Assembly (NCBI GenBank): GCA_038502055.1
Contig: JAXRKN010000038.1
Location: forward strand, 4,588,001 to 4,652,000
DNA from: Tanytarsus gracilentus
Lineage: Eukaryota; Arthropoda; Insecta; Diptera; Chironomidae
Length of the DNA: 64,000 nucleotides
Direction of reading: 5' to 3'
This document shows, piece by piece, positions 13,178 to 26,634 of the stretch; positions within the stretch are counted from its first letter, which is position 1; each line of letters starts with the position of its first letter. The translations under genes were made by a program, and so were the position numbers. The notes below the pieces were generated by a model that ran no database searches, was not told the origin of the DNA, and saw only the letters and a list, made by a program, of their open reading frames with translations.

Positions 13178-16100
13178 CTTTTGTACGCTGCAATATGAGA
13201 AAAGAATTCATAAATAATTTTAATGTCAACATGAGAGCGAAACAACAATTTCAAGCTGTGTGTGATGTTATTAAAAATTCATCCCATAGCAAGTGTGAGA
13301 GTGAAAAACAAAATAATCGCATATGGTCAGGTCGCGATGAAAATTTAATTTTAGTTATCACTGTGGACATAATGGAATGTCGTTTCAAATTTCAGTGACA
13401 CTGTTCACCTATATCCACGTTCTCTCTATTGAAACACGACAAATGCAGTTGCTGCTTCATTTTATTTTATGACATCAACGACAAAACCTCTGCTACACGA
13501 AAACTATTTGTCGAGTCTAAATAATGATGGCAATAAAAAAAAAGTTATTGTTTTCGCGTATTTCAGTGAGTTCGAGAAGAAAGTATAAAATCGCACGACA
13601 ACAGCAGCACTTTAAAATTATGAAAAACTTTTTTTTTCTCTCTATTGTGCACATTTCAATGTCACTCACAAGCACCACATGAAAGCACATTTTTGTGATG
13701 TCGATTGAAATTTAATTAGCAAAATTGTTTTTTCTCTTCATCTTTTCACATTCATTTCAATATATTTCTCGCACATACATGTTGTTTACTCTTCATGAAG
13801 CAACAAAGAGCACAAAATGATGATATTACAGACATGCGAGAAAAAAAGTTATTGGCGGCGACCGAAAGAAATTCGAGAAAACAGTTTGCAAATGTAATTC
13901 AATTTAGCGAGTAATTAAACAGTCAGTCAAATGTGGAGTCGAGTGTGAAAATATATATGGGAGAAAAACCAACACCGATCATTACAACGATGACGGCTTG
14001 CGGGATTGTTTACGATGTCGAGCAAAAAAATAACTTAATTTTCAGGCATCCACAAAATTTAATTTAAAAAAGCATCAATTTTATATTTTATGAAAATGTT
14101 TGCAAGTTTTTGAATTTTTTGAATTTATTTTAGCAATTTTTAAAATCCCTCAAAAAAATACTAACAAATTTCTAAAACTCACGTAATAAAAGTTTTTGAC
14201 CACTTCTACTCTTCTACAGCAAATATTTGGGTGGTCGTTAGCGAGTGAACTTGTGTCGTAATTTAAAATGTCAAACCAGAAAAATGAGAAACTATTTTGA
14301 AAAATATCGCAAACTCTTAAAAACGATAATGAATTCAAATGTCATAAATCGCTCACAATTTCTATCATCCAATCGAATATAAATTGTAAACGATTCATGG
14401 AAATTTAAATTTTACAAATAGCTCGATATGTATCGTAAAAATTTGTGTGGCTGATTGCCATTGCAATAAAGGACAATAAAAATCATGAAGATGAAGAAAT
14501 AAAAAGAAAATAAAAAACAAGTTCTCAGTGTTGAAAAATTTATTAAGATGGTAATAAAATGGGCAGCAAAAGGGTTTTGTTCATCCAGATGTGTGATATC
14601 GATCGTTTTATTTCACAAATTTTGGCTGGACGGTGGGAACTTCTCAGCATACTGAATAGCCAGTTAATTTAGAGAGAAGAAAAAATTGTTTATGTCCGTG
14701 CAGCAAGTTCAATTTACACTCATAAATCATCACGTTTTTTTGCTTCCACTCGCCTAGATTCGACTTTTTTTTGCTGATGCTAACAAATGAGCGGAGCATG
14801 AAAAATATCTCAAACAAAAAAAGTTAAATTTCAATGCAATTCAAAAATGTTTGAAGAGATACCAGAAATCAAGATGAGATCATTAGCGTTCCTAGCATTT
14901 CTGTAGTCGCTCTCGAAAAAAAAGAAACACGTCCATCGGAGATCGAGAGACATCATTAAGTTTTATGCTAATGAAATAAATTATAATTAAATTAATTAAA
15001 TGTAGAGATGAAAAAATTCTCTCTTCCACAATCGACACTGCGATCGGAGCTTTAAAATCAGCATTTTTATGTCCATTTTCTCAACGACGTTTTCAGAACA
15101 TGCAGAGTGAATCACCACAAAAGTGATAATAAAAAAATTCCTTGTGGCAACTTTTGAGGTTTTGTGTGTGCTTTGAATTTTAAACAGTTGGGCGCAATTA
15201 AATAATTCTAGGAAAATTTTCATGCGCACTTAAACATTTCAATATTGACAAATAAACTTATCACTTTACTCTTTCAATTAGTGAATTAGCGAACAAGAAT
15301 TGACGCAAGGAATTTTAATTTTCAGATATTTTTCAATCAGATAAGAATCTCAATGACATTTCTCGAGAAAGAGAAAATGCATTCGAACATAACTTTTAAT
15401 TAACTTTTGATATCTCTTAATTTTTTCGAAAATAATCAGCAAATAATTAAAGGGATTATTTAAATGCGAAAATCGCGTTCACGTTTATAAGAATTTAAGT
15501 TAATTTATTTAAACATTTTACATCTCCTCCACCACGAACGAGAGATGTAGAGATTTTAATCTCGATCTCGAGGCCTTAATGATACGTTTTGAGTGAGTGA
15601 GAGAAACGAACTAAAAGAAGATTCCACAAATTCTTATGGCCGTATGTTGTTAGTGTCTCTGTGGAATGGAAATTTCTTTTTGTTGTCGAAATAAAAGTTT
15701 ACTAGAATTGCTGTTGGCAAGAAAACTTAAAGTTTTGCTATTTGGATAAGATGATAATAAAATGCTGTGGTGTCCATTTGGATTTGGGTGAGCTTGAAAA
15801 TATTTTTAATTCAAGATTTTCAGTTTAAATTTTTCTAAAATCATAAATTCTAACTCAATAGGAATTATCACAGGTGATTGCCTACTATTTCTTTTTTACT
15901 TCTCGAATTCATAGATTATCCACCGCATGGCTTCTTCTGGAATTTCTTTTATGAACCTCAACAATAGAAAATAACCGCACTCACACAAATTCAATTCGTT
16001 GATGATTCATACTTTGAATACACTGCAATTGAATTCCGATCAAATCTCACTCGTGGTGCTCGAAGAAAAAAAATTTTAATTGGAAACATTTTTCAAGACA

Positions 16101-19100
16101 CTCGCGCCCTTTTTCACTTCAACAATGTTGTGCAATTCTTTTGTGTGTTACAAATCAATTATCATCTCTCTCCCACAAGAGAGCATGAAGAAAAAAGGGA
16201 AAAACAAGAAGTAATAAAAAAGAAAGACACAAAAAAGGTTCAAAAGTACCATAAATTTCATCCCTAAACAAATACACAAAGAATAAAAACGAAAAAAAAA
16301 ATAAAACTGAGAAATTCATTGTAAATTTATTCAATGGCTCGCCCATGAGAGAAATATACGGAAAAAATAAGGTCGAAAACAAGTAGTCACAGTAGGTAGA
16401 GAGATCCAAAAACCATCTCATAATTGCCTATTGCCTACTGCTCGACTCGCATCATCGTCATTATTATAATCGTCACTGTCGTCACAGTCCGTTCATATTT
16501 ATAAAATGCCTTTTACTTAATTAATTATTCATTTAATTCAAGAATTCTCAAGCGACTTTCCGGTGATAATAATTTTCCACTACTGGAATCGCATCCATTG
16601 TATTCACTTTCGCCTCTATCTCAGCTCAATTTCAAGTAGCCGCATAAAATTTTCAAGCAACTTTAATCTTTATGGTGCCATTGTTGGTTGCGGTAGCAGA
16701 AAAAATTAAAACAGAGCAGAAGTAAAATGAAGTAGCTTTAATTATAATTAATGACTGCGGCAGGTGTAAATTGTCCATTTTATCTTTTCTATTTCGCTAA
16801 AAAAAATTATATGCGAATTTTTAACTATAACAATGGACGATGATGATTAGATGAGAGGGTCATAAAATTAAATTGGAGTTCATGAAATTGTCAATGAATT
16901 TATTTTGCCGTGAAATTTACAATTCACATCGCGATGATGAGCTCAGCATGATCAGTCTAATTTTCTATGCCTTTTCAGGTGGTGGCAAGTTGTTTGAGGA
17001 GATCGGACAACAAATTATGGACTCTTAATTAGTTTAAGATCGCACTAAAATATTTAAAATATTTTTAATCGCTCATAAATTAATTTTTGTGAATTTCCCA
17101 AAAAAGCAAATTGCCACCGTATCCGTCAAATGTGAACTCATCTGCGCTATTAATGTGCTAATTTTTTGCTTCGGCATTAATTATCTTCAGGGGAGCGATT
17201 ATTTAATTAGTTTTTAATTTTTTTTATGGCTCAAAACTACTGTAAACCGCAAATACGGCAGCAATAACAGAAGCAAGTGACAGGCGTCAATGGTGGTGAA
17301 TCTCAATTTTCACCCACAACTAATCAACCCACACATCGATACAAAAAGCACTTTTATTCACAATCTAATGAAGTGGCAGCGAATTAAAACCGATTTTATA
17401 TTGCAAATCGATAGCGATGACTTTATGTGGCATCAATTACAAGAAGCTGCAGCAGCGAGGTTAAAATGAGGAAAAAGAAGAAAAGACTTTGCATGTAAAA
17501 TGTGTGCGAGGCAGAGGAGGAAAAACAGGTTTTTGCGCCGTCGTTTCATTGCAAATGGATGAAAATGCAGAAAGACAACCATACACAAGATACAGTCGCT
17601 GCAGTAAGCAACACCGTTTGATGTATTACAACGTTCCATTGTACATTTATAGTCAACAGTAAGAGTTTATTTTATTTCTTTCTTCTCGCTTTTATTACCG
17701 AACGCACAAGAACAGAGCCCACTGTACAAATATGGTAATGAGAGGAGTGTGGGCGCATGAATGAAATTTCTTTTTATTTTCGTGTTCAATTTAACCAACT
17801 GTTTTTATTTCAAATCAAGAGCTGTTTTCTTCGTCATCGTGGTCAAGGGATGAAAAGTTTTGAGAAATATTTTAAATTATTTAAAAAAATATTTTTTAAA
17901 AACGAAAAGTCGTCATCGCAAGATTCGCTAAATCTCCACATGGGTGTTGGCGGTTGAATAATTTATGCATTTACGATCGACTCAAAAACGGCAATAGGAA
18001 TTTTATGGAAAATTATTAAATTGAAATTCGCTCCTGTTTTTTTACGACTTTAAGACGCGCATACAGTTGCAATGACAAAAGTGTCAATATCTCTGCAGAT
18101 TATCCGATGATATATTGAGCATATAGTGAACATACCTTTGCGAGAAAGATGGAGAAAAATAATCTTTTTGGTTATATTTCTGCTTCACTCAGTCGACACG
18201 TATGAAATTGTTAATCCAAAATAATCCACTTAGTCTATTGTGTTAGCATGCTTAACTTCTTATGACGTTTTGCATAAGTTTTAAGAGAATTCGATGATGA
18301 GGAAAGGCACAAACACATGTTGGGATTTTGTTGCTATTTCTCTAAAAATTATTCATTGCAACATGATTTATCTCTTTTTATTTATATATTTTTTTGCTTT
18401 TGAGATTTCCTGTGACTTAAATCCTCTCACACATGACCATAATCCTGTTTAGATAATTTCAAGCGTAAAGTGCACACATCACACTGTGCATAAATTCCTT
18501 CAACATGGAATTATTTATATTTTTCTTCCTCTCTTTCTTTTTTTGGCACCTCTCAAAAATGTCAGGTAGAACGATCACTCATAAACACTTTTGTGTATCC
18601 ATTATTGGCGTGCTTGCATATGAAATTTCTTATTATAATTTTTACTATTGCACGGTTTTAATTTTTTTTCCTTCACAAGTGCACATGAATTTTTTTTATA
18701 CACTCAATAGGCAGTCAATCACTTCTTAGCCATTAACGGAACGGACGGCAAAATATGCGCAATTCACTTTGACTTCTGAAACACGAATGAACACTTTGAG
18801 ATAGTGTAAAAATTTTAAGATGGCTTTAAACATACAAGTGCAGTGTTAAAACTTGTTTTTGTCGCATACACATGAGCCCGTTCACATAAACTTATAGTGA
18901 ATGTCTTGATGAAGGAACAACACCAAGACATATTCCTTGGATGTGTTGCAAAGCTTAAGTTTACTTTTCATGAACGAGGTAGAATGAAGGAATTTTATAA
19001 ACGAGTTTAGCAAAAAAGCTTTCAAGACGGTAAAAAAAATTTGAGATCGCGAGATTATCAACAGTGGCGGAGATGCGAGAAGAATTTTAATTTTTAATTA

Positions 19101-19479
19101 ATTTTTGATTTTTTAAATATTGAAGAATTTTTGGTAATAAAAATTTTTAAATAAAATTAGGAAACAATTTTCGTTAAAGGTTTAATAAATTTCTTTCGAG
19201 AAAAGCTTTTCTTTCGATCCCACATACAAATTCTCTATCTCGCAGTCAGACGAACATCGACAACAATAAAAGATCGTTTGTTGTTGTGTGGCAAGGAAAG
19301 ACGAGAGAAAAGAGAAGAAAAAAATGTTTCAAAACCCACACGTGGGTGTTGCCGCGTAACCCACTTGTAACAGATCAGTGTTTGAAAATCAAGTGCATAA
19401 AAAATGAGTTTAAATGAATCCGGACACTTTGGCTGTCCGTGGCAGTCCTGTTCGACCATTCCTCAAAAATCATCTATGT

Positions 19480-19900
19480 CAATAGATTCCTGGTCCAATC
19501 ACGAGTTCAACGATACCCATGAAGCCATAGTTCTGAAAAATGGACATTTTGGCTGTCCGTGGCACTACTGGCCGTCCATGATGGACATTCATCAAAAATC
19601 ATCAATGCCATTCGATTCCTGGTCCAATTACGAGTTCAACGATACCCATGAAGCCATAGTTCTGAAAAATGGACATTTTGGCTGTCCGTGGCACTACTGG
19701 CCGTCCATGATGGACATTCCTCAAAAATCATCTATATCAATCGATTCCTGGTCCAATCACGAGTTCAACGATACCCATGAAGCCATAGTTCTGAAAAATG
19801 GACATTTTGGCTGTCTGTGGCACGACCATAGGTCACGACTCGAAAAATCATGTATGTCAATCGATTCCTGGTCAAGTTACGAATCAATGCCAATCGATTT
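19480..19900 (+). repeat. 129-bp tandem repeat inside element copy 2
   Basis: Successive units contain GGACATTTTGGCTGTCCGTG, a CGTCCATGATGGACATTC segment and GTTCAACGATACCCATGAAG, repeating at 129-bp spacing and ending in a diverged partial unit. Degenerate relatives of the same unit occur in copy 1 and, reversed, in copy 3 (31040-31390). Confidence 0.85.
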
Positions 19901-20106
19901 CTGGTCCAATCACTAGTTCAACGATACCCATGAAGCCATATAAGAGAAAATTTGTATGAAAAATGGACGTTATGGCCGTCCATGGCACGACCATAGGTCA
20001 TGACTCAAAAAATAGTCAGTGCCTGCACATATAGACCCTAAGAGCTACCATTTGGCGAAAACTAGAAGTCTCTAGCTGGTCCAGGGACCGAGATCTCGCT
20101 TGTGCA

Positions 20107-20144
20107 GACGGACGGACGGACGGACGGACGGACGGACGGACGGA
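20107..20144 (+). repeat. (GACG)n microsatellite in element copy 2
   Basis: About nine perfect 4-bp GACG units between GAGATCTCGCTTGTGCA and GAATCACGAGCATATAAGCG. All four copies have a longer or shorter version here, so it is an integral part of the 3' end of the element. Confidence 0.9.
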
Positions 20145-23100
20145 ATCACGAGCATATAAGCGTTACACCACTTTGTGGGTTACGCTAAAAACTTGTCTGT
20201 TAAAGTAGTAAAAAAAGATTCGAATATAAAAAGGTCTGCTACTATACTGAAGCTGATGCTGCCTTCTTTTTATATTGTTTTCTCTTCTTTAACATCAGCA
20301 TTCTTCGTGTTTTCTTACCATTCTTCCACATCTTCTTCTTATATTTCCAGCAACAACTTCGTCGTGTCTTGAGGAAACTCTCTGCTCCACACGAAATGCA
20401 TTTAACCTCTTCGAGTGCACATACACTCGTGATTCTTAGCATCTTTCTAGTTCGGATTTCATGTCTATATGTACCTTTGTTATGTTATTGATATTCTCTC
20501 GCTGTTATTACCGTTCTTCATGCACGTTGTTCAAATTTAGAATGTAAATAAAAATAAATTGCACCTTTTGTGTTGTTTTAGAAGTTCTAAAATAAATTTT
20601 TTACAAGTAAAATTAACCTTTTGAATCATGTAAAACCCTTTCCATATTCGAACATCCATTTATAATATTTTATAAATCAATTTCATGCCCGCTCCGTAAA
20701 AGTTAATAACTGGAAGCCCAAAAAAACCAATAATAAAGTCGGTCGAAGTCAAAAAAGGAAGAAGAAAAATCAGAAGCAACATTTAACATTATTAACGTAA
20801 TTCATTTCTTTCTCCGCTCTCTCCTTCTATCTGCCTCGTTCCATCTCTCACTCATTCCGAAAGACCCCAAAAAAAGAAAGAAATCCTTTGTCAGAAATAA
20901 ATCAAAAGGTCAGAAATTTAAAAAGAAAGAGAGAGAAAAAATGCAGTATGGTTGAAAATAATCTTTTGTTACCAAAATTGAACAACGGCAGCGGTGGTTG
21001 AGTTATGTGTGTGCATTAAGTGCGAGAGGAGAAAAGAGAAAATAAAAGTCCAGAAGTCCTACGACTGTCAATAACTTTTCTTTATGTTCATTACATGCCT
21101 TATTTTCTCCTTATTTTATCGCGCAACTGACAATATTTTTTTCCTCCACTCAAATTGATAAATGACGAGTTATTGATGTCTCAATGCGATAAGGAAATTA
21201 CTTCTGAAATTATGCAAATAAAATTTCAATTCATATCCTTGGAAATGGAAGAGGAAAAGAGAAATGATGATGGGAAACTATCAATATTGTTGGAGGATCG
21301 AGATAAGAGCAGTGATGTGTGCACAATGTACAAATATAAAAATTTAAACCATTAAAGAAAAAAATCCCATCACTAGATGGCGAGGTTTTGAGTGCTTTCA
21401 GACCTCTCAAGCTTAAATTAAGTCTCGAATTGAAACTTTGAAGTTTTAAATAAATTTTTAAACATTTATTTTTTGGATTGAAATCAAACTGAAAATTTAT
21501 GTTTTCTAACCAAAAAAAATATTTTGTCTTCTTTTCCTTTGCATCGTCAAGACAAACACAAAAGACTAACTGAAAAGAAAAAGTCACTTCAGACGGAATT
21601 AAAATGATTAAAAGAATTCGAAATGAAACATTTTTGTTGAATTTTTCATCCATCTTTTCTTCTTCTTTGTCAGCAGCTCAACTATATAAAATTCCCTTGA
21701 GAAAACTTCGAAACGAAATGGTCAAAGTTGGAGCAAATAAAGTTCAGCATTATTAAATCATCATTGGCATTGGATGCACGAACGGGAAAAGAAGAAAAAT
21801 CTTTCTTAGTCATCTTCAGAGATAGAAAATGCATTTTAATGGAAAATAGCAATTATCAAAGTGGTAAACAGAAAAAATGCAATATATAGGAATTTTTATT
21901 CAAATTTAAATCAAAAATTTACTTTGTAAAATAAAAAAGAATTTATAAACAAATCAAATTTAAAAATTTTCAACCCTTGCAAGAAAAATTTCAATTTTTA
22001 TGACTTTTGATCGGAACTTTCATAATTGACCTGAGTATAAAAGCTTAATAAATTTCAATTACTTCCATAATTAAATTAAATTCTCTATTTCCAAGACGGT
22101 AAAATGTTAGAGAAGATTCCAAAAATTCTGCAATATTCCAATCACGTATCAGGAATGAAATTGTTCCTATCAACATATTTTTTCTGAATGCTTCCCAAAA
22201 GAAAAATAGGAGAGAATAAATTTATTTTCAAACCTAGTTTTCTCCTCTAAAATACAAAAGTTTTTGGCAGAAAACTAAAATTCTATTTCCGATTAAACTT
22301 TTAAGACATTCAAGATAAATTAAAATTTTAGTTAAAAATTAAAAGCTCGTTTTTTGAAAGTTTTTAAATTTACAATTTTTTATACATTTTACCTCGAATC
22401 AAATTTTCACTCGATTTGCATTCATCAAATCAACATTATCCTTTTTATTAACAATTTTGATAACTGTTCAACAATATGTGAACACATTTATTGAGCTGAT
22501 GTTATAACCATCGACATCATTCTATCCTCAAACACATGTCTTCCTTATAAATAATAAAATAATGTGTACACAACGCATGTTTAAATGTGGATGTAGCAAA
22601 ATATATATTTCAGACAGTGCATAATCTCTAAAGTGGGATGACTTGCCACCAATAACACCAGCAGCATTGAGCGAGAAAGAAAATGTAATCATTTTTTGGG
22701 GGGTGGGATGAGAAATTGAGTAAAACTGTGTCACATTGAAATAAACCACGAGTTTGAGAAAAGAAAAACACTTTCCAGACAATCATATGTTTTGATCTTC
22801 CAGTTATAAGCACATTGTGTTGTCATAGTAATAATTAATCCAGCATCCGACTGCGCATGATTTGACTCTTCCACTCTCCGAGGAAGTTCATTTGTTATCG
22901 AGAACAGTCCGTGCAAAGCAGATGGGAGTGTTGAGCTTTTAATTTTTAAAATCGTGGGAAGTTTCAGAAAATAATTAAAAATTTAAGCTTAAATCACTCC
23001 CTAAGTAAACTTAGACTTTCAAAATCATCAAATTTTTACAGTTCAAGTGAAAACATCCTCAAAAGTTTCTTATATCATCAGCTATCACAATTTGTAGACT

Positions 23101-26100
23101 TTTACACTGGAAGAATTTTCATCTCGCGGAGATTTTAGTCTTTATCAGTCATTCATCAGTTGCAGATCGTGCGTTGAGGCACAATGTCCTCACGAAAATT
23201 TTCTCTTCGAAAATAAAAGAGAAACAAGTATGGGATTAAAGACTTGGAAATTAAACGCGATTTAAAATTGACTTTTTATAAAATTTATTGTGAACAGAAA
23301 AAAAAGTATTTTTCGAAAGCTCTTAAAGCGCAACCAGCAAATTTTTTTGGTTCTCTTTAAAGCTCTTTACGCAGAGAACGTGTAAAATCTTCTGACATAA
23401 AAAAAACCCTTCGCATCGAAATGATTATTAAAGTGAAACCCAAACGATCGCTACATAGGATGTGAAGTCGGGTATCAATTTGAAGTGAGTGAAAAGGATA
23501 AATTTTATTTAACTTGATTGTGTGCAAAGAAGCTTCTGTTATATAAATTCTTTAGATTAATTCTATGTATGTTACATAATTTTTTCTCCCTCCAACAAAA
23601 CAAATTTATTTTTCTTTATATTCCATTTTCATCTCATCGTTCAATTTATTTTTATCGCGCTGTTTGTGTAAATTTTGAGGTGGATGCACGATAATGATAA
23701 AAAAAATCAATTTAATAATTGTGGAAAATAAGTTAAAATAAAATTATTCAAGAAATAAATTAAATGCTGAAAATTCAATTTTGAAAGCCAATGATGAGAA
23801 TTATCTCAATTTCAATTTTGTGGTGAAATTGTGCAGTGCGAGAAAAAAAGATAAATGAAAAATTCATTGGTTTGATGTGAAAAAAGAAGAGAAAAAGAAT
23901 GAAATTTTTTAAATCCTAAAAAGCTCAACGATAAGCTCAGAAATGTGTGTGGGAAAACAAAAAATGTCGCTGCATCATGAACGGGTGTGAATTAAATGAA
24001 TGACAAAAATTGGATTTTCGGAGAAGATCATCATCATGGCATTTTGGATTAATTTTTGATATTCTCTCACCCGCCCTCGACGAAGTAAATACAGAAATTC
24101 ACCAAACTTCGTGATGGTGACAACGATAATGATAATAAATTAAGTGTCGACGGCACCACTGAAACAACAAAAATAAAAGCTTTGTTTTTACTGCATTAAT
24201 AGATCGCTCGCATAAGTGCGTACAAAAAGACATAGAAAAAGAGAGCGAAGGATAGAAGGTAATGGATTCACGCTTTTATGTACAAGTGAGGGCAAAAAAG
24301 GATATCAGAAAAACATTAAATTTTTTTCGTCCTTTTTTCGTGACATTCACGCCCTTTGTCTCGATGTGAAATTAATACGTTTGCTTAACACAGTTTAAAA
24401 CTCTTTAAGCTTCTTTCTCATCAACACTTTCGAAAAAATTTCATTTACCAGCGCGTGCAAACCTTGAGAGCGTGTGATGTCAAGAACAAAATAATTTGCA
24501 ACGATGTTTGTTCTTTTGACTTACTTTGCAAATTGTGTTGGTTGTTGTGCTCATTTTTATTTCATACGTGTGCAAAGTTTAAGCATTTTCATAAATAAAA
24601 AGCTCACCCTTGTCGCCTCTTTTTTGTCCCCGATGATTTATATAATTTAATGTTCGTTCTGGTTTTACGGTGATAACTTTTTATAGCTCGAAACTTTCTA
24701 CAAAAACATTAAAGGACAACAAAAAGAGGCAAATCCACAAAAAAAACTCTATCTCTGCATGCATCTATGATGGGACATAGCCGTATCCTAATTTACGGAT
24801 TATTCGCAAACATTGTAACACAGATAAAGTTTTATGAAACATTAAAGGCTTTAAAAATTCACCATTCATTCATGGAGATTTACATTTCATGATTGCTCGT
24901 TGCATAAATCAAACTATCTGCAGCAGAACTGATTTATTTTAAATAACCACAACTGCATAAAAAATTCATTTACAAATTTCCACATAGTTTAAAGCTCAGC
25001 TTGGTGGTTAAAAACCGCTTATTTTAATTGCAAAACTAAATGATTTTGTTGCGAAAAAAAAAAGTTAAATTGTTTTGAGTAAAACAATTAAAGATCATAA
25101 GGATTTAAAAGTTATTAGAACCGAATTAAATTTTTTAAATGACATCATTTAGAAAAAATATTTCACATTAAATCCGAAACATTTTTTCTCCTCACAAATT
25201 GTGAACGTTTTAACAACGACATAATCTTTATAAACACACTGAATACATTTCCAGTCATACAAAGTTTAACCCTTTTTTTGCTTATTTTCATTCAACACGA
25301 GTTGTTATTTTTTTTTCTAAAGGATGTAAAAAGTAGGAGAGGAAAAAGCAATAAAATTGAATCATGAAAACAAGTTTGTAGCGATGATGAAATCTCTTAA
25401 GAGCTTTTTACAGTGAGCTTTCATTCTTTGAGTTTGTTGACATTAATCTTTATGTTTTTCTTATTTTATCTTGAGCTTTTGTTCGCAAAATGCTACATTT
25501 TATAGAGTTTTTTAAAAAAATTTAAACACATTGTCATCGACTCTGAAAATCTTAAAATGCTTTCGAATAATTTTTTTTTGCCTTTTCATTGATGACAAAG
25601 AATGCACAAGTGAATAAGCACAATTGCTCATTCAAAATAGCAGTTGTATGCATAAATGTTGAAAGCGTCTGTGAAAGTGGCACAGTACAAAAGGAAGAGA
25701 GAGAAATGAAGACATGTCCTTAATTTCCTGCATTTATCCCTGCATACTTTTCTTGCAGTGCAGTGCATTAGTATATATTCCTTCCATTTCACTGCACACT
25801 TCTGAAGAGCTGAAAAAGTGATAATCATCATAACGATAAAAGTCTTTGCCAGACGAGGTGAAATTTCTTACACAAAGTTTCTGAAGCTGATTTTAATTCA
25901 AACACGAGAATAAAAACTCTGAATTCAAATTAAGGCTTCACACATTTGAAATTTGTTGGAAAGAGAAAAAGTTTTCTTGTCAGTTTTATTACTTCCACCG
26001 TTCCGTTTTTGCCCCTTTTTTTAAAAGCTTCTTTATTATCATGAGAATGCTTTCCCAACCTTTTTCTAAATTTCTTTTTCTTCCTTGTTCACTGTGTTCA

Positions 26101-26634
26101 TGTTAACTAAGTGACGGACATTAAGAGAAGTTTTATTTGACTTTTTTCTCGATATGTTTTTCCGAGAAAATATATTTTCAACTTTTTGATGCTTGACAGA
26201 GTAATTTAGCTGTCACTCTTTAAAAAATTTGTTTCATTAAAATTCACAGAAATAGAAAAATTTAAATTTATATGTCAATAAATTCAACGTGACATGAATA
26301 AATATATATGATTAATTTAACCTAAATCTTAAAAGCAATTCTTGCACAGGCCGACACAAAAGAAAGAGAAAACATAAAAGCCACAAAAATAACACAAACT
26401 CCATTAGCACTTTTCTTATCAAAACTCTTCCCCAAAACGAATGCTCATGCATAATAAAATAGCATCCCCAGAAGAATGAGAAAATACTTTAATATCCTTT
26501 TATTTATCAATCAGACCTTTCTCACTTTCACATAAATCTCATGTCACACATGTTTAAATATTTTTTTACGTCTCTAAGAATAATGAAATGCAAACTATAA
26601 AGTGAGAATGAAGAAGAGGAGAAAAATCTCACTT

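Larger units (their letters stand above)
19324..20191 (+). mobile_element. Tandem-repeat-bearing element family, copy 2 (intact ends; 129-bp array)
   Basis: The 5' end TGTTTCAAAACCCACACGTG contains a CCCAC/GTGGG hairpin. GCGTAACCCAC (19354-19364) is mirrored exactly by GTGGGTTACGC at 20175-20185 near the other end. Inside are about three and a half 129-bp units (repeat points at 19531, 19660 and 19789), then the conserved 3' block with GGCGAAAACTAGAAGTCTCT, GAGATCTCG and a (GACG)n run. The element ends in GCTAAAAA and begins next to an A-run, so it seems to sit in poly-A. The 43-residue repeat peptide arises because 129 is divisible by three; it is not treated as a protein. Inverted subterminal repeats, hairpins and internal tandem arrays resemble non-autonomous Helentron/DINE-type elements; this is inference. 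Confidence 0.8.
13188..26634. other. Non-coding upstream region of the odd-skipped-family gene
   Basis: About 13.4 kb without a supportable coding exon on either strand. It presumably holds the 5' UTR exon(s), introns and regulatory DNA of the minus-strand zinc-finger gene, which cannot be delimited from sequence alone. It contains copy 2 of the tandem-repeat element (19324-20191). Other open frames are short, K/F-rich and without domains. Confidence 0.6.

Noticed and set aside
19404..19916. 170-codon open frame with a 43-residue repeat (copy 2)
   Set aside because: The frame exists because the 129-bp unit is divisible by three and lacks stops. The equivalent region of copies 1 and 3 is broken, and there is no signal peptide, domain or splice context.
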